DNA of 34,977 nucleotides from an uncultured Burkholderiales bacterium (GCA_903935585.1 CAIZSE010000088.1:1-34977), one strand, 5' to 3'. Shown: positions 23,571 through 33,300, counted from the stretch's first letter. A program made the numbers and translations. The notes: a model not told the origin generated them from the sequence alone.

Positions 23571-24356
23571 ATGTCTACCACTCGCCCCGTCCTGTTTGTG
23601 CCCCACGGCTCCCCCATGTTTGCCCTGCGCCCCGGCGCGGCAGGTGCGGCCATGAGCCAGCTCGCGGCAAAGCTGGGCACGCCCCGCGCCATCGTGGTGG
23701 TCAGCCCGCACTGGGAAACCGCCGTGCCCACCGTCGGCTTTGCCACCCGGCCCGAGACCCTCCACGACTTTGGCGGCTTTGACCCCCGCCTGTACGACAT
23801 GCAATACCCCGCGACCGGTTGTCCCGAAGTCGCCGCCCAAGTCGTGAACGCTTTGCAAAATGCGGGCTTGCCGGTGGCGCAAGACGCCGGGCGCGGGCTG
23901 GACCACGGCGCCTGGATTCCGCTGCGCCAGATGTTCCCCGATGCGGACGTGCCGGTGGTGCCGTTGTCGGTGCAAAGCCATCTGGGGCCAGAACACGCTT
24001 ACCGCATCGGTCAGGCATTGGCACCTCTGGCTGCGCAAAACATCCTGATCCTGGCCTCGGGCAATGTGACGCACAACCTGCGCGACTTCATGCTGGTGAG
24101 CTCACAAGGGGGCGGCACCCCGACTTATGTGCAGGCATTTGCCGACTGGATCCACGCCCACATGACAGCGCGCGACGTGCCCGGCCTGCTGGCCTACCGC
24201 CAGACCGCCGAAGGCCAGCGCGCTCACCCCACCGACGAACACCTGTTGCCCCTGTTCACCGCCCTGGGTGCTGCGGGCGATGGCGCGCAGCCGGAGGCAT
24301 TTTTCCGGGGCATCAGTGACCATGTGATCGCCATGGACGGCTACACCTTCCACTGA
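23571..24356 (+). CDS. DODA-type (class III) extradiol ring-cleavage dioxygenase
   Basis: A 261-residue LigB-fold enzyme of the 4,5-DOPA dioxygenase family (YgiD-like). Conserved His residues are at 12 (VPHGSP), 47 (SPHWE), 112 (LDHGAW), 168 (GNVTHNL) and 219/224 (HPTDEH). These include the metal ligands and catalytic His of the family. It would open a catechol ring between or beside the hydroxyls; the physiological catechol is unknown. It is divergent from a LysR gene and 21 bases before the cytochrome b561 gene. The Shine-Dalgarno ahead of ATG is weak (GAAACCACC). Confidence 0.9.
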   Translation: MSTTRPVLFVPHGSPMFALRPGAAGAAMSQLAAKLGTPRAIVVVSPHWETAVPTVGFATRPETLHDFGGFDPRLYDMQYPATGCPEVAAQVVNALQNAGLPVAQDAGRGLDHGAWIPLRQMFPDADVPVVPLSVQSHLGPEHAYRIGQALAPLAAQNILILASGNVTHNLRDFMLVSSQGGGTPTYVQAFADWIHAHMTARDVPGLLAYRQTAEGQRAHPTDEHLLPLFTALGAAGDGAQPEAFFRGISDHVIAMDGYTFH

Positions 24357-24377
24357 ACCTTGCCAAAGGACCACCGC

Positions 24378-24947
24378 ATGAGCACCCCCACCAGCCTGCA
24401 CTACACCCACACCGCCAAAAGCCTGCACTGGCTGATGGCCTTGATGATTTTTGGCCTGCTGGCTTTGGGCTTTTACATGAGCGACCTGCCGCTGTCACCC
24501 GATAAATTGCAGTACTACGCATGGCACAAATGGGCCGGCGTGAGCGTGTTCGCCCTGGTCTGGCTGCGCCTAGCTTGGCGCGTCACGCACCGCCCACCGG
24601 CACTGCCAGGCAGCATGCCCCGCCACATGCAATGGGCCGCGCACGCCGGTCACGCCCTGTTGTATGCGCTGATGATCGCCATCCCCTTGAGCGGCTGGCT
24701 GATGAGTTCGGCCAAGGGCGTGCAAACCGTCTGGTTCGGCGTGCTGCCCATCCCCGACCTGCTGGCCAGAGACAAGGAACTGGGCCGCACCCTGGCCGAG
24801 CTGCACGAAGCCCTGAACATCGGCTTGCTGCTGCTGATCGCGGGCCATGCAGCGGCCGCGTTTTTCCACCACTTTTTCCTCAAAGACGACACGCTGCGCC
24901 GCATGCTGCCAGGCCGTCCATCTGCCAACCCACGAGAAACCCCATGA
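24378..24947 (+). CDS. cytochrome b561 (prokaryotic CybB type)
   Basis: A 189-residue four-helix membrane protein that binds two b haems through conserved His residues (AKSLHWLMA, YYAWHKWAG, HAGHALLYALM, LHEALN). It would pass electrons between quinol and envelope acceptors. ATG at 24378 follows AAGGA. Its stop overlaps the first yceI gene (ATGA at 24944), the frequent b561-YceI pairing of Proteobacteria, in which YceI may carry an isoprenoid or quinone. Confidence 0.92.
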   Translation: MSTPTSLHYTHTAKSLHWLMALMIFGLLALGFYMSDLPLSPDKLQYYAWHKWAGVSVFALVWLRLAWRVTHRPPALPGSMPRHMQWAAHAGHALLYALMIAIPLSGWLMSSAKGVQTVWFGVLPIPDLLARDKELGRTLAELHEALNIGLLLLIAGHAAAAFFHHFFLKDDTLRRMLPGRPSANPRETP

Positions 24948-25510
24948 ACACCCTTTTGAAAACCCTGCTGGCCATGTCGGTCGGCGCACTGACTTGGCAA
25001 GCCCAGGCAGCGCCTTACCAGTCCATCGTGCCGGCCAAGAGCAGCGTCAGCTTCAGCTACAAGCAAATGGGCGTGGCCATGGACGGCCGCTTCAAGAAGT
25101 TTGCCGCGCAGCTGAGCTTTGACCCGGCCAAAGCCGAGCAGGCCAAGGCCAGCTTTGAAGTCGATCTGACCAGCGTGGACACCGGCTCGGGCGAGGCCGA
25201 CGACGAGGTGGTGACCAAGTCGTGGTTCAACGCTGCGGCCTTCCCCAAAGCCCAGTTTGTGGCCAAACAAATCAAACAAACCGCCCCCAACCAGTACGAA
25301 GTGCAAGGCACGCTCAGCATCAAGGGCCTGACCCGCGAGCTGAAGTTCCCCATGAAGCACACCGCACAAGGCAAGGACGGCCTGCTGACCGGCGGCTTCA
25401 CCATGAAGCGCGCCGACTACACCATCGGCGAAGGCATGTGGGCCAAGTTCGATGTGGTGGCCAACGACATCCAGGTCCATTTTTCCCTGGCCACCACGCC
25501 GGGCAAATAA
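24944..25510 (+). CDS. YceI family periplasmic protein (copy 1)
   Basis: A 188-residue exported lipocalin-like beta-barrel protein. The signal peptide ends TWQAQA (about residue 22). YceI features are the DLTSVDTGSGEADDEV loop, SWFNAAAFPKAQF, GTLSIKGLTRELKFP and YTIGEGMWAKFDVV. The family binds long isoprenoid chains. It is translationally coupled to cytochrome b561. Confidence 0.92.
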   Translation: MNTLLKTLLAMSVGALTWQAQAAPYQSIVPAKSSVSFSYKQMGVAMDGRFKKFAAQLSFDPAKAEQAKASFEVDLTSVDTGSGEADDEVVTKSWFNAAAFPKAQFVAKQIKQTAPNQYEVQGTLSIKGLTRELKFPMKHTAQGKDGLLTGGFTMKRADYTIGEGMWAKFDVVANDIQVHFSLATTPGK

Positions 25511-25596
25511 GCCTCCAAGCCAAAGCCAAAACCCAAACCCATTTCTGCCCCTTCACTTTTTCCACCCGCACTCTTTTTTTACACAGGAGCTTTCCC

Positions 25597-26175
25597 ATGA
25601 CATCTTTGAAAAAACTCGCCGCCGCATTGGCCTTCGCATCGGTGGCCACAGGCTCGGCTCTGGCCGCCCCCGTGACCTACAACGTGGATGGCTCGCACAC
25701 CTTTCCACGGTTTTCTTATTCTCACTTTGGCCTGTCCAACCAACTCAGCAGTTTCAGCAACACCACCGGCAAAGTCGTCTTTGACGCTGCTGCCAAAACC
25801 GGCTCGGTAGAGATCGTGATCGACCTGAAGTCGGTGAACACCGGCTTTGCCGACTTCAACAACCACATCCAGGGCGAAGATTTCCTGGACACCGCCAAAT
25901 TCCCCACCGCCACCTTCAAGTCGACCCAGGTGGTGTTTGAAGGCGACAAGCCCAAGGCCATCGAAGGGCTCCTGACCCTCAAAGGCGTGACCAAGCCGGT
26001 CACCCTCACGGTGACCCATTTCGTGGCAACCGCCCACCCCATGGCAAAAAAGCCGGCCTTGGGCGCCAACGCTTTCACGACCGTCAAGCGCACAGAGTTC
26101 AACGCCGGCAAATACGCGCCTTACGTGGGTGACGAAGTGCGCATCGACATCGCCATCGAGGCCATTGCGCCTTAA
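25597..26175 (+). CDS. YceI family periplasmic protein (copy 2)
   Basis: A 192-residue exported YceI protein with signal end GSALA (about residue 23). HTFPRFSYSHFGLSN, DLKSVNTGFADFNNHIQGEDFLDTAKFPTATF and GLLTLKGVTKPVTLTVTHF are typical of the canonical YceI group. It is clearly diverged from copy 1, so this is an old paralogy rather than a fresh duplication. Strong CAGGAGC Shine-Dalgarno; an 86-base gap from copy 1; a strong terminator follows. Confidence 0.93.
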   Translation: MTSLKKLAAALAFASVATGSALAAPVTYNVDGSHTFPRFSYSHFGLSNQLSSFSNTTGKVVFDAAAKTGSVEIVIDLKSVNTGFADFNNHIQGEDFLDTAKFPTATFKSTQVVFEGDKPKAIEGLLTLKGVTKPVTLTVTHFVATAHPMAKKPALGANAFTTVKRTEFNAGKYAPYVGDEVRIDIAIEAIAP

Positions 26176-26200
26176 GCCCTGCTGCAGCCGTTGGGTGCAA

Positions 26201-26233
26201 GGCCACCCCGTGTCACAACGGGGTGGCCTTTTT
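26201..26233 (+). terminator. intrinsic terminator after the b561-yceI operon
   Basis: GGCCACCCCG (26201-26210) and CGGGGTGGCC (26219-26228) form a perfect 10-bp stem with an 8-base loop and a following run of five T. Confidence 0.92.
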
Positions 26234-26248
26234 CATGGGTGTGGGCGC

Positions 26249-26268
26249 CCTACACCTCAAGGTGTAGG
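26249..26268. repeat. 8-bp perfect inverted repeat with TCAA loop
   Basis: CCTACACC-TCAA-GGTGTAGG lies between the terminator and the universal stress gene. There is no T run on either strand, so it is not an obvious terminator. It could be an operator or an RNA hairpin. Confidence 0.55.
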
Positions 26269-26302
26269 CCTTCAGACAGAGGCCAATTAACCGTTGGGTA
26301 GC

Positions 26303-26326
26303 TGGCAAATTGCCATTTGTTTTTTT
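26303..26326 (+). terminator. weak terminator-like hairpin before the usp gene
   Basis: TGGCA-AAT-TGCCA followed by TTTGTTTTTTT. The stem is short, so this may be only an AT-rich promoter region. Confidence 0.3.
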
Positions 26327-26398
26327 AGCATGGGGGCTCCTTTCATATAGAAGCCGGTAACAACCCATGCGCCCAGAAACACGCCCCTTCATGGGACT

Positions 26399-26425
26399 GT
26401 GGTCGCAAACAATTGTGGAGACCAC
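26399..26425 (+). promoter_or_regulatory. leader hairpin covering the usp ribosome-binding site
   Basis: GTGGTC (26399-26404) and GACCAC (26420-26425) pair around a 15-base loop that itself holds the palindrome ACAATTGT. The Shine-Dalgarno GGAG (26417-26420) lies in the loop and stem edge, two bases from the ATG context. It could hide the start site until melted or bound. Confidence 0.45.
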
Positions 26426-26426
26426 G

Positions 26427-26870
26427 ATGTCCTTGTTCAAGAAAATTCTGGTGCCAATCGATGGCAGCAGCACGTCCAACAAAGCGCTGGACTATGCGAT
26501 CAAAATTGCACAGGCCGACAAAGCCGAGGTGCGCCTCGTCTATTGCATTGACGAGCTGTCATTGCTCGTCAACCCTGAGTATTCTGGCGAAATCATCCAG
26601 CTGGCTCGGGACACGGGTCACAAAATTTTGCAAGACGGCATGGCGGTCGCCAAGGCGGCCAACGTCAAAGCCGACACAAACCTGATCGACCGGGCCGGGC
26701 AGCGCCTGGGTGAATCGGTGGCCAATGCAGCAGGCGACTGGGGTGCCGATTTGATCGTGCTCGGCACACATGGCCGACGCGGCATTGGCCGCGTCTTGCT
26801 GGGCAGTGGCGCAGAACAAGTCATGCGCATGGCCCCCGTGCCCGTGCTCATGGTCCGGGGTTTTGACTGA
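26427..26870 (+). CDS. universal stress protein (UspA superfamily, ATP-binding type)
   Basis: A 147-residue cytoplasmic protein. The N-terminal KKILVPIDGSSTSNKAL and the ATP-binding signature G-x2-G-x9-G-S (Gly113, Gly116, Gly126-Ser127 in GTHGRRGIGRVLLGSGAEQ) mark the nucleotide-binding branch. USPs support survival during starvation, redox or respiratory stress. ATG at 26427 follows GGAG within a hairpin; an in-frame ATG at 26367 is less likely because conserved sequence starts only after Met21. The gene stands alone and converges on a Bug receptor gene. Confidence 0.92.
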   Translation: MSLFKKILVPIDGSSTSNKALDYAIKIAQADKAEVRLVYCIDELSLLVNPEYSGEIIQLARDTGHKILQDGMAVAKAANVKADTNLIDRAGQRLGESVANAAGDWGADLIVLGTHGRRGIGRVLLGSGAEQVMRMAPVPVLMVRGFD

Positions 26871-26888
26871 GCGGCCTGGGGCCGGCGA

Positions 26889-27857
26889 TCAGTCGATTTT
26901 GGCGCCCGAGGCCTTCACCACCTGGGCCATGCGCACGAAGTCCGCCGCCAACAGCTTGCTGAAATCGGCGTTGCTCATGTCGCGGGGCTCGATGCCTTGC
27001 TTGTCCAGGCGGGCCAACACGGCCGGGTCTTTGAGCAGCTTGCTCACCGCCGCGTTGATGCGGTTGGCCTCTGCGGCCGGAACGGCAGCAGGGCCAAGGA
27101 AGCCGAACCAGGAATCAAACTGATAACCCGGCAAGCCACTCTCGGCAATGGTGGGCAAATCGGGCAGGTATTTGCTGCGCTGGGGCGAGGTCACGCCCAG
27201 CAAACGGATGCGGCTGTCTTTGGCAAATGACAGCGCACCGATGCTGGCCGCGATCACCGCCTGGGCACGGCCCGACAGCACTTCGTTGATGGCTTCGCCC
27301 GTGGCCTTGAGGGGCACATGCACCACGTCCGTGCCTGACAGGCCCGTGAAATAGGCCATGGCCAAGTGGGTGGCACTGCCCACGCCGGCGCTGGCGTAGT
27401 TCATCTTGCCGGGGTTGGCCTTGGCGTAACGGATGAATTCGGCCGCCGTTTTGGCCGGCACGTCGGGGTGCACCATCAGCACATAACTGGCGCTGCCAAT
27501 GTGCGCCAAGGGAGCAAAGTCTTTTTGCGGGTCGTAGGCCAGCTTGGTGTAAAGCGATCCTGCAATGTTGTGGCTGGCCGCCGCCGCCACCATCACGCTG
27601 CCATCGGCTTCTGCACGCGCCACATAGCCTGTACCAATGGTGCCGCCCGCGCCTGCGCGGTTTTCCACAATGACCGTTTGGCCCAAGGCCGCGCTCATCT
27701 CTTGTGTCAGGGCGCGGGCCAGCGTGTCTTGCACGCCCCCGGCCGCGAAGGGGACCACAATGCGCACCGGTTTGGTGGATTGGGCTTGGGCCATGCCCAC
27801 CGCTGTCAGCAAAGCGGTGCCCAGACTGGACGCCAAAAGTTCACGCCGTTGAATCAT
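26889..27857 (-). CDS. Bug/TctC-type periplasmic solute-binding protein (second)
   Basis: A 322-residue receptor with signal peptide MIQRRELLASSLGTALLTAVGMAQAQ, in which the paired Arg hints at the TAT-like leaders common in this family. The mature start is STKPVRIVVPFAAGGVQDTLARAL. LPDLPTIAESGLPGYQFDSWFG is typical. It is encoded 40 bases after argE on the same strand, so it may deliver an N-acylated amino acid or related acid to the deacylase. It differs widely from the other Bug protein here. AAGGAA precedes ATG 27857. Confidence 0.92.
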   Translation of the reverse strand: MIQRRELLASSLGTALLTAVGMAQAQSTKPVRIVVPFAAGGVQDTLARALTQEMSAALGQTVIVENRAGAGGTIGTGYVARAEADGSVMVAAAASHNIAGSLYTKLAYDPQKDFAPLAHIGSASYVLMVHPDVPAKTAAEFIRYAKANPGKMNYASAGVGSATHLAMAYFTGLSGTDVVHVPLKATGEAINEVLSGRAQAVIAASIGALSFAKDSRIRLLGVTSPQRSKYLPDLPTIAESGLPGYQFDSWFGFLGPAAVPAAEANRINAAVSKLLKDPAVLARLDKQGIEPRDMSNADFSKLLAADFVRMAQVVKASGAKID

Positions 27858-27897
27858 GAGAGTTTCCTTGAAGAGCGATTAAAAAACATTTAAAAAA

Positions 27898-29118
27898 TCA
27901 GGCCACGCACACCCGGTCGGCCAGGCGGCGCATGAAGCGCTCACACCAGGCCAGTTGTTCAATCGTGACCCACTCGTTGGGCTGGTGCGCCTGCGCAATA
28001 TGGCCCGGGCCGCACACGATGGTGGGCACGCCGGCCTGATGAAACAATGCAGCTTCCGTGCCAAAAGAGACCTTGCCTGCCCCGTTGGCCGGATCGACCT
28101 CGGCGCAGTCAAAGCACAGTTGGGCAATCTCGCTGTCGGCCTCGGTGGCAAAACCCGGCAGCACCGATTTGAGTTCGTGCGTGATGCCCGTGTCGGGCGC
28201 CACCGCTTGCATGGCAGGCACCAGGCTCTGCCCAAAGGCCTGGGCCTGGGCAAACAAGGCCTCGGGCGAGTTCATGTGGTGGTGGCGGATTTCCCAGGTC
28301 ACTTCGCACTGACGCGGGATGATGTTGAGCGCGGTGCCCCCCGCGATGACGCCGGTGTGGATGGTGGTGTGCGGCACATCGTAAATCAGGTCAAACGGGC
28401 CGTTTTGCACCAACTCGCGGTGCATGGCTTTGAGGTTCGCCACAAACTCGCAGGCGATCTCGACCGCGTTCACGCCCAAGGGCGTGAGTGAGGAATGCGC
28501 CTCAAAACCGTGCACGGTGGTTTTGTACGAGTGCTTGCCTTTGTGCGCGATCACCACCTGCATGCCGGTGGGCTCGCCCACGATGCAGCCAGCGGGCTTG
28601 AAGCCCTGGGCCTGCATGTCGGCGATCATGCGGCGCACGCCGATGCAGCCCACCTCTTCGTCGTAGCTGAAGGCCAGATGGATCGGCCGCTTGAGCTGGC
28701 GCTTGAGCAACTCGGGCACCATCATCAGGCAGGTGGCGCCAAAACCCTTCATGTCGGTCACGCCCCGGCCAAACATCTTGTCGCCCATGATCTCGACCTT
28801 GAACGGGTCGGTGTCCCAGGGCTGGCCGTCCACCGGCACCACATCGGTGTGGCCCGACAAGACCAGTCCGCCAACTTTGGTTTCGCCGTCGTGCGCAGGC
28901 AGCGTGGCCCACAGGTTGGCCTTTTGGCCACTGTCGTCATACGTTCGGCTGCAGCTGATGCCCAGATCATTCAAATAGGCCTCGGTCCAGTCCAGCAAAG
29001 CCAGGTTGCTGTCGCGTGAAACCGTGGCAAAGGCAATCCATTTTTCGATCAGGGGCAGGGCGGCCAGATCGGCGGCCTGCACATTGGCCAAGGCAGCGCT
29101 TGAAAGAGGGGCGTTCAT
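27898..29118 (-). CDS. argE: acetylornithine deacetylase (M20 family)
   Basis: A 406-residue metallohydrolase of peptidase family M20, ArgE group, hydrolysing N2-acetylornithine to ornithine. Metal and catalytic residues are His90/Asp92 (SGHTDVVPVDG), Asp122 (GRGVTDMKG), the Glu154-Glu155 pair (YDEEVGCIG), Glu in GEPTGM, and a late His (GPGHIAQAHQPNEW). ATG 29118 follows GGAG; the upstream frame is not conserved. Pairing with a Bug receptor instead of arginine genes suggests that it may serve catabolism of an acylated amino acid, so the symbol is by similarity. Confidence 0.88.
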   Translation of the reverse strand: MNAPLSSAALANVQAADLAALPLIEKWIAFATVSRDSNLALLDWTEAYLNDLGISCSRTYDDSGQKANLWATLPAHDGETKVGGLVLSGHTDVVPVDGQPWDTDPFKVEIMGDKMFGRGVTDMKGFGATCLMMVPELLKRQLKRPIHLAFSYDEEVGCIGVRRMIADMQAQGFKPAGCIVGEPTGMQVVIAHKGKHSYKTTVHGFEAHSSLTPLGVNAVEIACEFVANLKAMHRELVQNGPFDLIYDVPHTTIHTGVIAGGTALNIIPRQCEVTWEIRHHHMNSPEALFAQAQAFGQSLVPAMQAVAPDTGITHELKSVLPGFATEADSEIAQLCFDCAEVDPANGAGKVSFGTEAALFHQAGVPTIVCGPGHIAQAHQPNEWVTIEQLAWCERFMRRLADRVCVA

Positions 29119-29278
29119 GAGGGGCTCCGTCAAAAATGGCCTCGAGCGGGTGAGGACGTGCATTGATCTTACAGGGCCTCACCGTGCAAGTGGGCGAAGG
29201 GCGTCACCTTGCCGACATGCCCACGGGCCGTGCCCGCCTAAAGTGGGCGGGTCATCCACCTCATTACCTGGAGTTTTC

Positions 29279-29596
29279 ATGGCCATTTATGAACTGCGCA
29301 CCTACAGCGTGATCGTCGGAAAAATGTCGGAAGTCATCTCGCATTACAGCCAGGAGGGCTGGCCTGCGCTGTCCAAGCACCCGCAGAAATTGGTGGGCTA
29401 TTTCACGGGCGACGTGGGCGCGCTGAACGAACTGATCCATGTGTGGAAATTTGACGACGACGCCGACCGCCGGGCCTTTTGGGCCGGGGTCTTTTCCGAC
29501 CCGGCCTTTATGGCCTTTGCAGCCAAAATCCGACCGCTCATGCGCGAGCAAAACAACAAGCTCATGCTGTCAGCGCCCTGGGGACCCCAGCCCTGA
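29279..29596 (+). CDS. NIPSNAP family protein
   Basis: A 105-residue ferredoxin-like alpha+beta protein. MAIYELRTYSVIVGKMSEV, then LVGYFTGDVGALNELIHVWKFDD and ADRRAFWAGVF, is the NIPSNAP pattern. The biochemical function is unknown; bacterial members often sit near catabolic genes. TGGAG precedes ATG. A CCCGCC/GGCGGG inverted repeat (29233-29251) lies upstream. It converges on the SDR gene of the dehalogenase operon (33 bases between stops). Confidence 0.88.
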   Translation: MAIYELRTYSVIVGKMSEVISHYSQEGWPALSKHPQKLVGYFTGDVGALNELIHVWKFDDDADRRAFWAGVFSDPAFMAFAAKIRPLMREQNNKLMLSAPWGPQP

Positions 29597-29629
29597 AGCT
29601 GTGCGGGCTTGAACATCGGGTTCGGCCGT

Positions 29630-30349
29630 TCACTGGATCAGGTAGCCGCCATCGATGGGCAAAATCACGCCCGTGATGAAACGCGCCGCCGTGCTGGCCA
29701 GAAACAGCACCGGGTCAGCCACATCTTCAGGCTGACCCCAACGACCCAAAGGCGTGCGGCTCAGAATCTGGGCCGTGCGTGTCGCATCGTCCTGCAAGGC
29801 CTGGGTCAAGGGCGTGGCGATCCAGCCCGGTGCCACCGCGTTCACGCGGATGCCATCTGCCGCATAGGCGATGGCCAGCGACTTGGTCAGTTGCGCCACG
29901 CCGCCCTTGCTGGCGCTGTAGCCTGGCACCAGTCCGCCCCCGAAAAAACTGAGCATCGAGGCGGTGTTGATGATGCACCCCTTGCGGGCCTTGAGCCCCT
30001 CGCGCGCAGCAGCGCACACGCGCATGGTGCCGTTCAAGTTGATGTCCACCGTCTGCGCGAACACCTCGGGGTCGAGTTCGGCCTCGCGCCGGATCACCCC
30101 GGCGCAATTGACCAGCACATCCAGCGCCGGGAACTCCCCCACCAGTGCGCGCACATCTGCGCCCTGACGCACATCCAGCACACGAAACGCAATGGGGTGA
30201 TTGGCAGGCCAGGCTTGCGCCGCCTCGACCTCGGCCGACGTGGCCCCAGTGGCCGTGACACGGGCCCCCGTAGCGGCAAATGCCCGGGCAATCGCGGCAC
30301 CAATGCCGCTGGTGCCGCCGGTGATGAAAACTTGCTTGACCGTGTCCAT
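29630..30349 (-). CDS. classical SDR family oxidoreductase
   Basis: A 239-residue NAD(P)-dependent alcohol/ketone oxidoreductase. The cofactor loop is TGGTSGIG (10-17); the active site has Ser in NTAS and YSASK, all intact. NAVAPGW and the ending FITGVILPIDGGY are standard. The ring of Asp (VLDVR) and Ala/Thr at the cofactor end of strand 2 do not settle NAD versus NADP. It begins 15 bases after the reductive dehalogenase stop on the same strand, so it probably processes a product or co-substrate of that enzyme. Confidence 0.92.
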   Translation of the reverse strand: MDTVKQVFITGGTSGIGAAIARAFAATGARVTATGATSAEVEAAQAWPANHPIAFRVLDVRQGADVRALVGEFPALDVLVNCAGVIRREAELDPEVFAQTVDINLNGTMRVCAAAREGLKARKGCIINTASMLSFFGGGLVPGYSASKGGVAQLTKSLAIAYAADGIRVNAVAPGWIATPLTQALQDDATRTAQILSRTPLGRWGQPEDVADPVLFLASTAARFITGVILPIDGGYLIQ

Positions 30350-30364
30350 GAATCGCTTTCCTTT

Positions 30365-33300
30365 TTAAAGATCGAGGGCGATCAGACCCCCGGCATGCTT
30401 GGCCCGTGAGCAGCACAGGATGATGTTGTGTTGTCGCTGCTTTTGCCCGAGTACAAAGTCACGGTGCTCGACCTCGTCAGACGCCTGTGCGTCGTAGTGC
30501 CGGGCACACACGCCACACAGGCCGTCGCTGCATTTCACGTCGATGGCCACGCCTGCATCGGCCAGCACTTCGGTGGCGCTGCGGTCGGCGGGCACACTCA
30601 GGCGGCGCCCTGACTTTTGCAGCAGCAACTCAAAAGGCTGGTTCACCCAGGCGTCTGCCTCGGGCACGCTGAAGTATTCGCGGTGCATGGACTCTTCTGG
30701 CCAGCCGTGCGCGGTGGCGGCCTCGAACACGCCGTCCATGAAACGCGGCGCACCGCAGGTGTAGACGTGCCTGCCCGGCTCATATGCAGGCAGCAATTGC
30801 ATCAAGTCGGCACGCTGGCCTTCGTCCTTGAAGTGGAACCGCACCCGCTCAGTCCATGGGGCGCTGGCCAGGTCTTTCAGAAAGCCCGCCGTCTTTCGGC
30901 TGCCTGCGCTGTAATGAAAGTCAAAGGGCTTGCCCAAAGCGTGCAGCCGGTGCGCCATGGCGATCATGGGCGTCACGCCAATGCCGCCTGCCAACAGCCA
31001 GCTGTGCGCAGCGTCTTCGTGCAGCGCAAAGTGGTTGACGGGGCGCGACACAAACACCCGCCGCCCTTCGCGAAAGGCCCGGTGCATCAGGGCCGAGCCG
31101 CCACGCCCGCCAAGCTCCGGGGGCTCACGCAAAACGCCCAGCACGTAACGGCTGCGGTCGGCCGGGTCACCTGCCAGGCTATAGGGCCGCTGGTATTCGG
31201 GCGCGATCACCACATCAATGTGGCCCCCCGCCTCAAAAGGCGGCAGCGCACTGCCATCGGGCGCCTTGAACTCATAGCGCGCCAGGCCCTCGGCCATCTC
31301 TTCGCGGCGGTGCAGCACCACCGGGAACACGGGCGGCTCGCCCTGCAAGGGCTGCGGCCCCGGGGCCAGGCCGTCGGTTTGGCCTGCCGCCAGCCGGGCC
31401 TGGTATTGCACTGGTGTGAGCAAGGTCTGGTAGCGTGCAATGCCTTCTTCTCGGTTGACCGGGTAGGTCACCGGGTAAGGCGGCGGCATTTTGTCGGCCG
31501 GGTAGACGGCCAGGGTCTGGTCTTCGTAGCGCAGCTTCAGGTCTTTTTGCAGGCCGCGGCGATGCGTTTGCTGCGCCTGCACATAGCGCCCGGTGCGCTT
31601 GTCCAGCTCGATGTCCCACCACCATTTTTTGACCGGGTTGATGCTGCCCCGGTCCATCAGGTCATCCAGGCGGGCCAAGGCCGGTGCAGCGGCTGGCAAC
31701 TTCATGGCCACCTGTCGCCACAGGCTGTCGGCCAGCAGGCCTTCGAGGTTCCAGGGGCAGGTTTTCATGCAGCGCCCGCACATGCCGCCAGCGGCGTTGG
31801 TGATGCGGTAACGGGCGCATTTTTCGGCGTCGCTTTTCCAGATTTCGTAGCCGTTGTACATCAGCTTGGGGCCTGCGGTGATGGCCCCTGACGGGCACTC
31901 GCGGGCGCACTTGTTGCAGCTTTCGCAAAAGCTTTGCAAACCAAAGTCGATGGGCCGGTCTGCCGTCATGGGCATGTCGGTGGTCACGCTGCCACTTTTC
32001 AGGCGCGGGCCCAAAAACGGGTTGAGGATCACCTCGCCAATCCGGCTGACCTCGCCAAGGCCTGACAACAACAGCAAGGGGGGCTGAAGCACATCGCCAT
32101 CGAGCACGGAATGCACCCGGGCCGAATAACCCAGACGCCGGATCTGCTCGGCCAGGATGCCGCCCATGAGAGAAAACCGCAGATAAGCCCGCATGCTTTG
32201 CGCCACAGAAATCCAGTCGTCGCCACTCGCGCCTTCCATGGTCTCGTGTCCCTGGTCGATCAGCAGGTTCAGCGCGTTGGCGTGGTAGGCCGGCATGGGG
32301 TTGCCGCCCGCGTCGTGCGAGTAATAGGCCCACTCGGGCACGGCGCACAGGCCCACCGCGTCGACCCCCAGGTAATACGAGGCGGCTTTCAGATTGTCGG
32401 CATTGCGCAGCGGGTCGGCGGTGCTGGCCGCCACCGGGCCACGCGCCGGGCCAAATTGCAAGAGCAGCAAAGCCCCCAGCGCCCGGCGTGCACAGGCCCC
32501 GATGGGGCTTTTCATCACGTAGTGCGCGTTCTTGGCGCTGTCTTGCACGGTCTTGCCCAAATCGCCAAACAGGGCACGCGCAAAAAAGTCGGCACGCTTG
32601 GGAAAGCGCGGCACCCGCTCGTGGTCAATGAAGGTGGTGGGCGTGTCGCGACGCTTGAGCGTCTCAAACGGGTGCGCGCCTTGGCGAAACTCGCGCTGGG
32701 CAAATCCGTCCCGGTGCAAGGCCCCCTTGAAGGTGCCCCGGCCAAGCCACCAGGCCGGGCCGTGGGTGTGCCAGCGGTTTTGCTGGGGCGACAGGGCCTG
32801 GTCGGGTGCCAACGCCAAGGTGGTGCTGACCGCCGCCAAGGCAAATCGATCGCCGACATACGGGTTTCGACCCTCCGCATCTGTCAGGCCGGCCGCCAGG
32901 GCCAGACGCCCCAGATCCAGGTCGCTGCAGCTGGCGCTGTGCGCGCGGGCTTCATGCCCGAGCATGCGCAAATAACTGGACAGCAACACGGCAGTTTGCG
33001 CGGCCAGCACGGCAGCACGCTGGGCTTGCGTGCCCGCCAGCCAGTCGCAACCGGGCTCACCAGGTTTCGGGTCACGCGCAAATTCCACCAGGATCACGAT
33101 GGCTTGCCCGTGGTGCGCTATCGGCCCATGCACCGTGCGTGCCGAGTCCAGCACATCGGCCAGGATCATGTCCATGCCCGCCGCAAAACTGGCCGGTTGG
33201 CTTTGCGCCAGCTCTTCACCCAGCGCGGGTACGGCGGGGTTGCGGATCGGATCGGCCAGCCAAGCTGTGGCGGGCAGGGTGCAGATGCCCATGATCGATG

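Noticed and set aside
29233-29251. CCCGCC/GGCGGG inverted repeat before the NIPSNAP gene
   Set aside because: A 6-bp GC stem is expected by chance in such DNA and has no T run or promoter overlap, so it is mentioned only in the gene entry.
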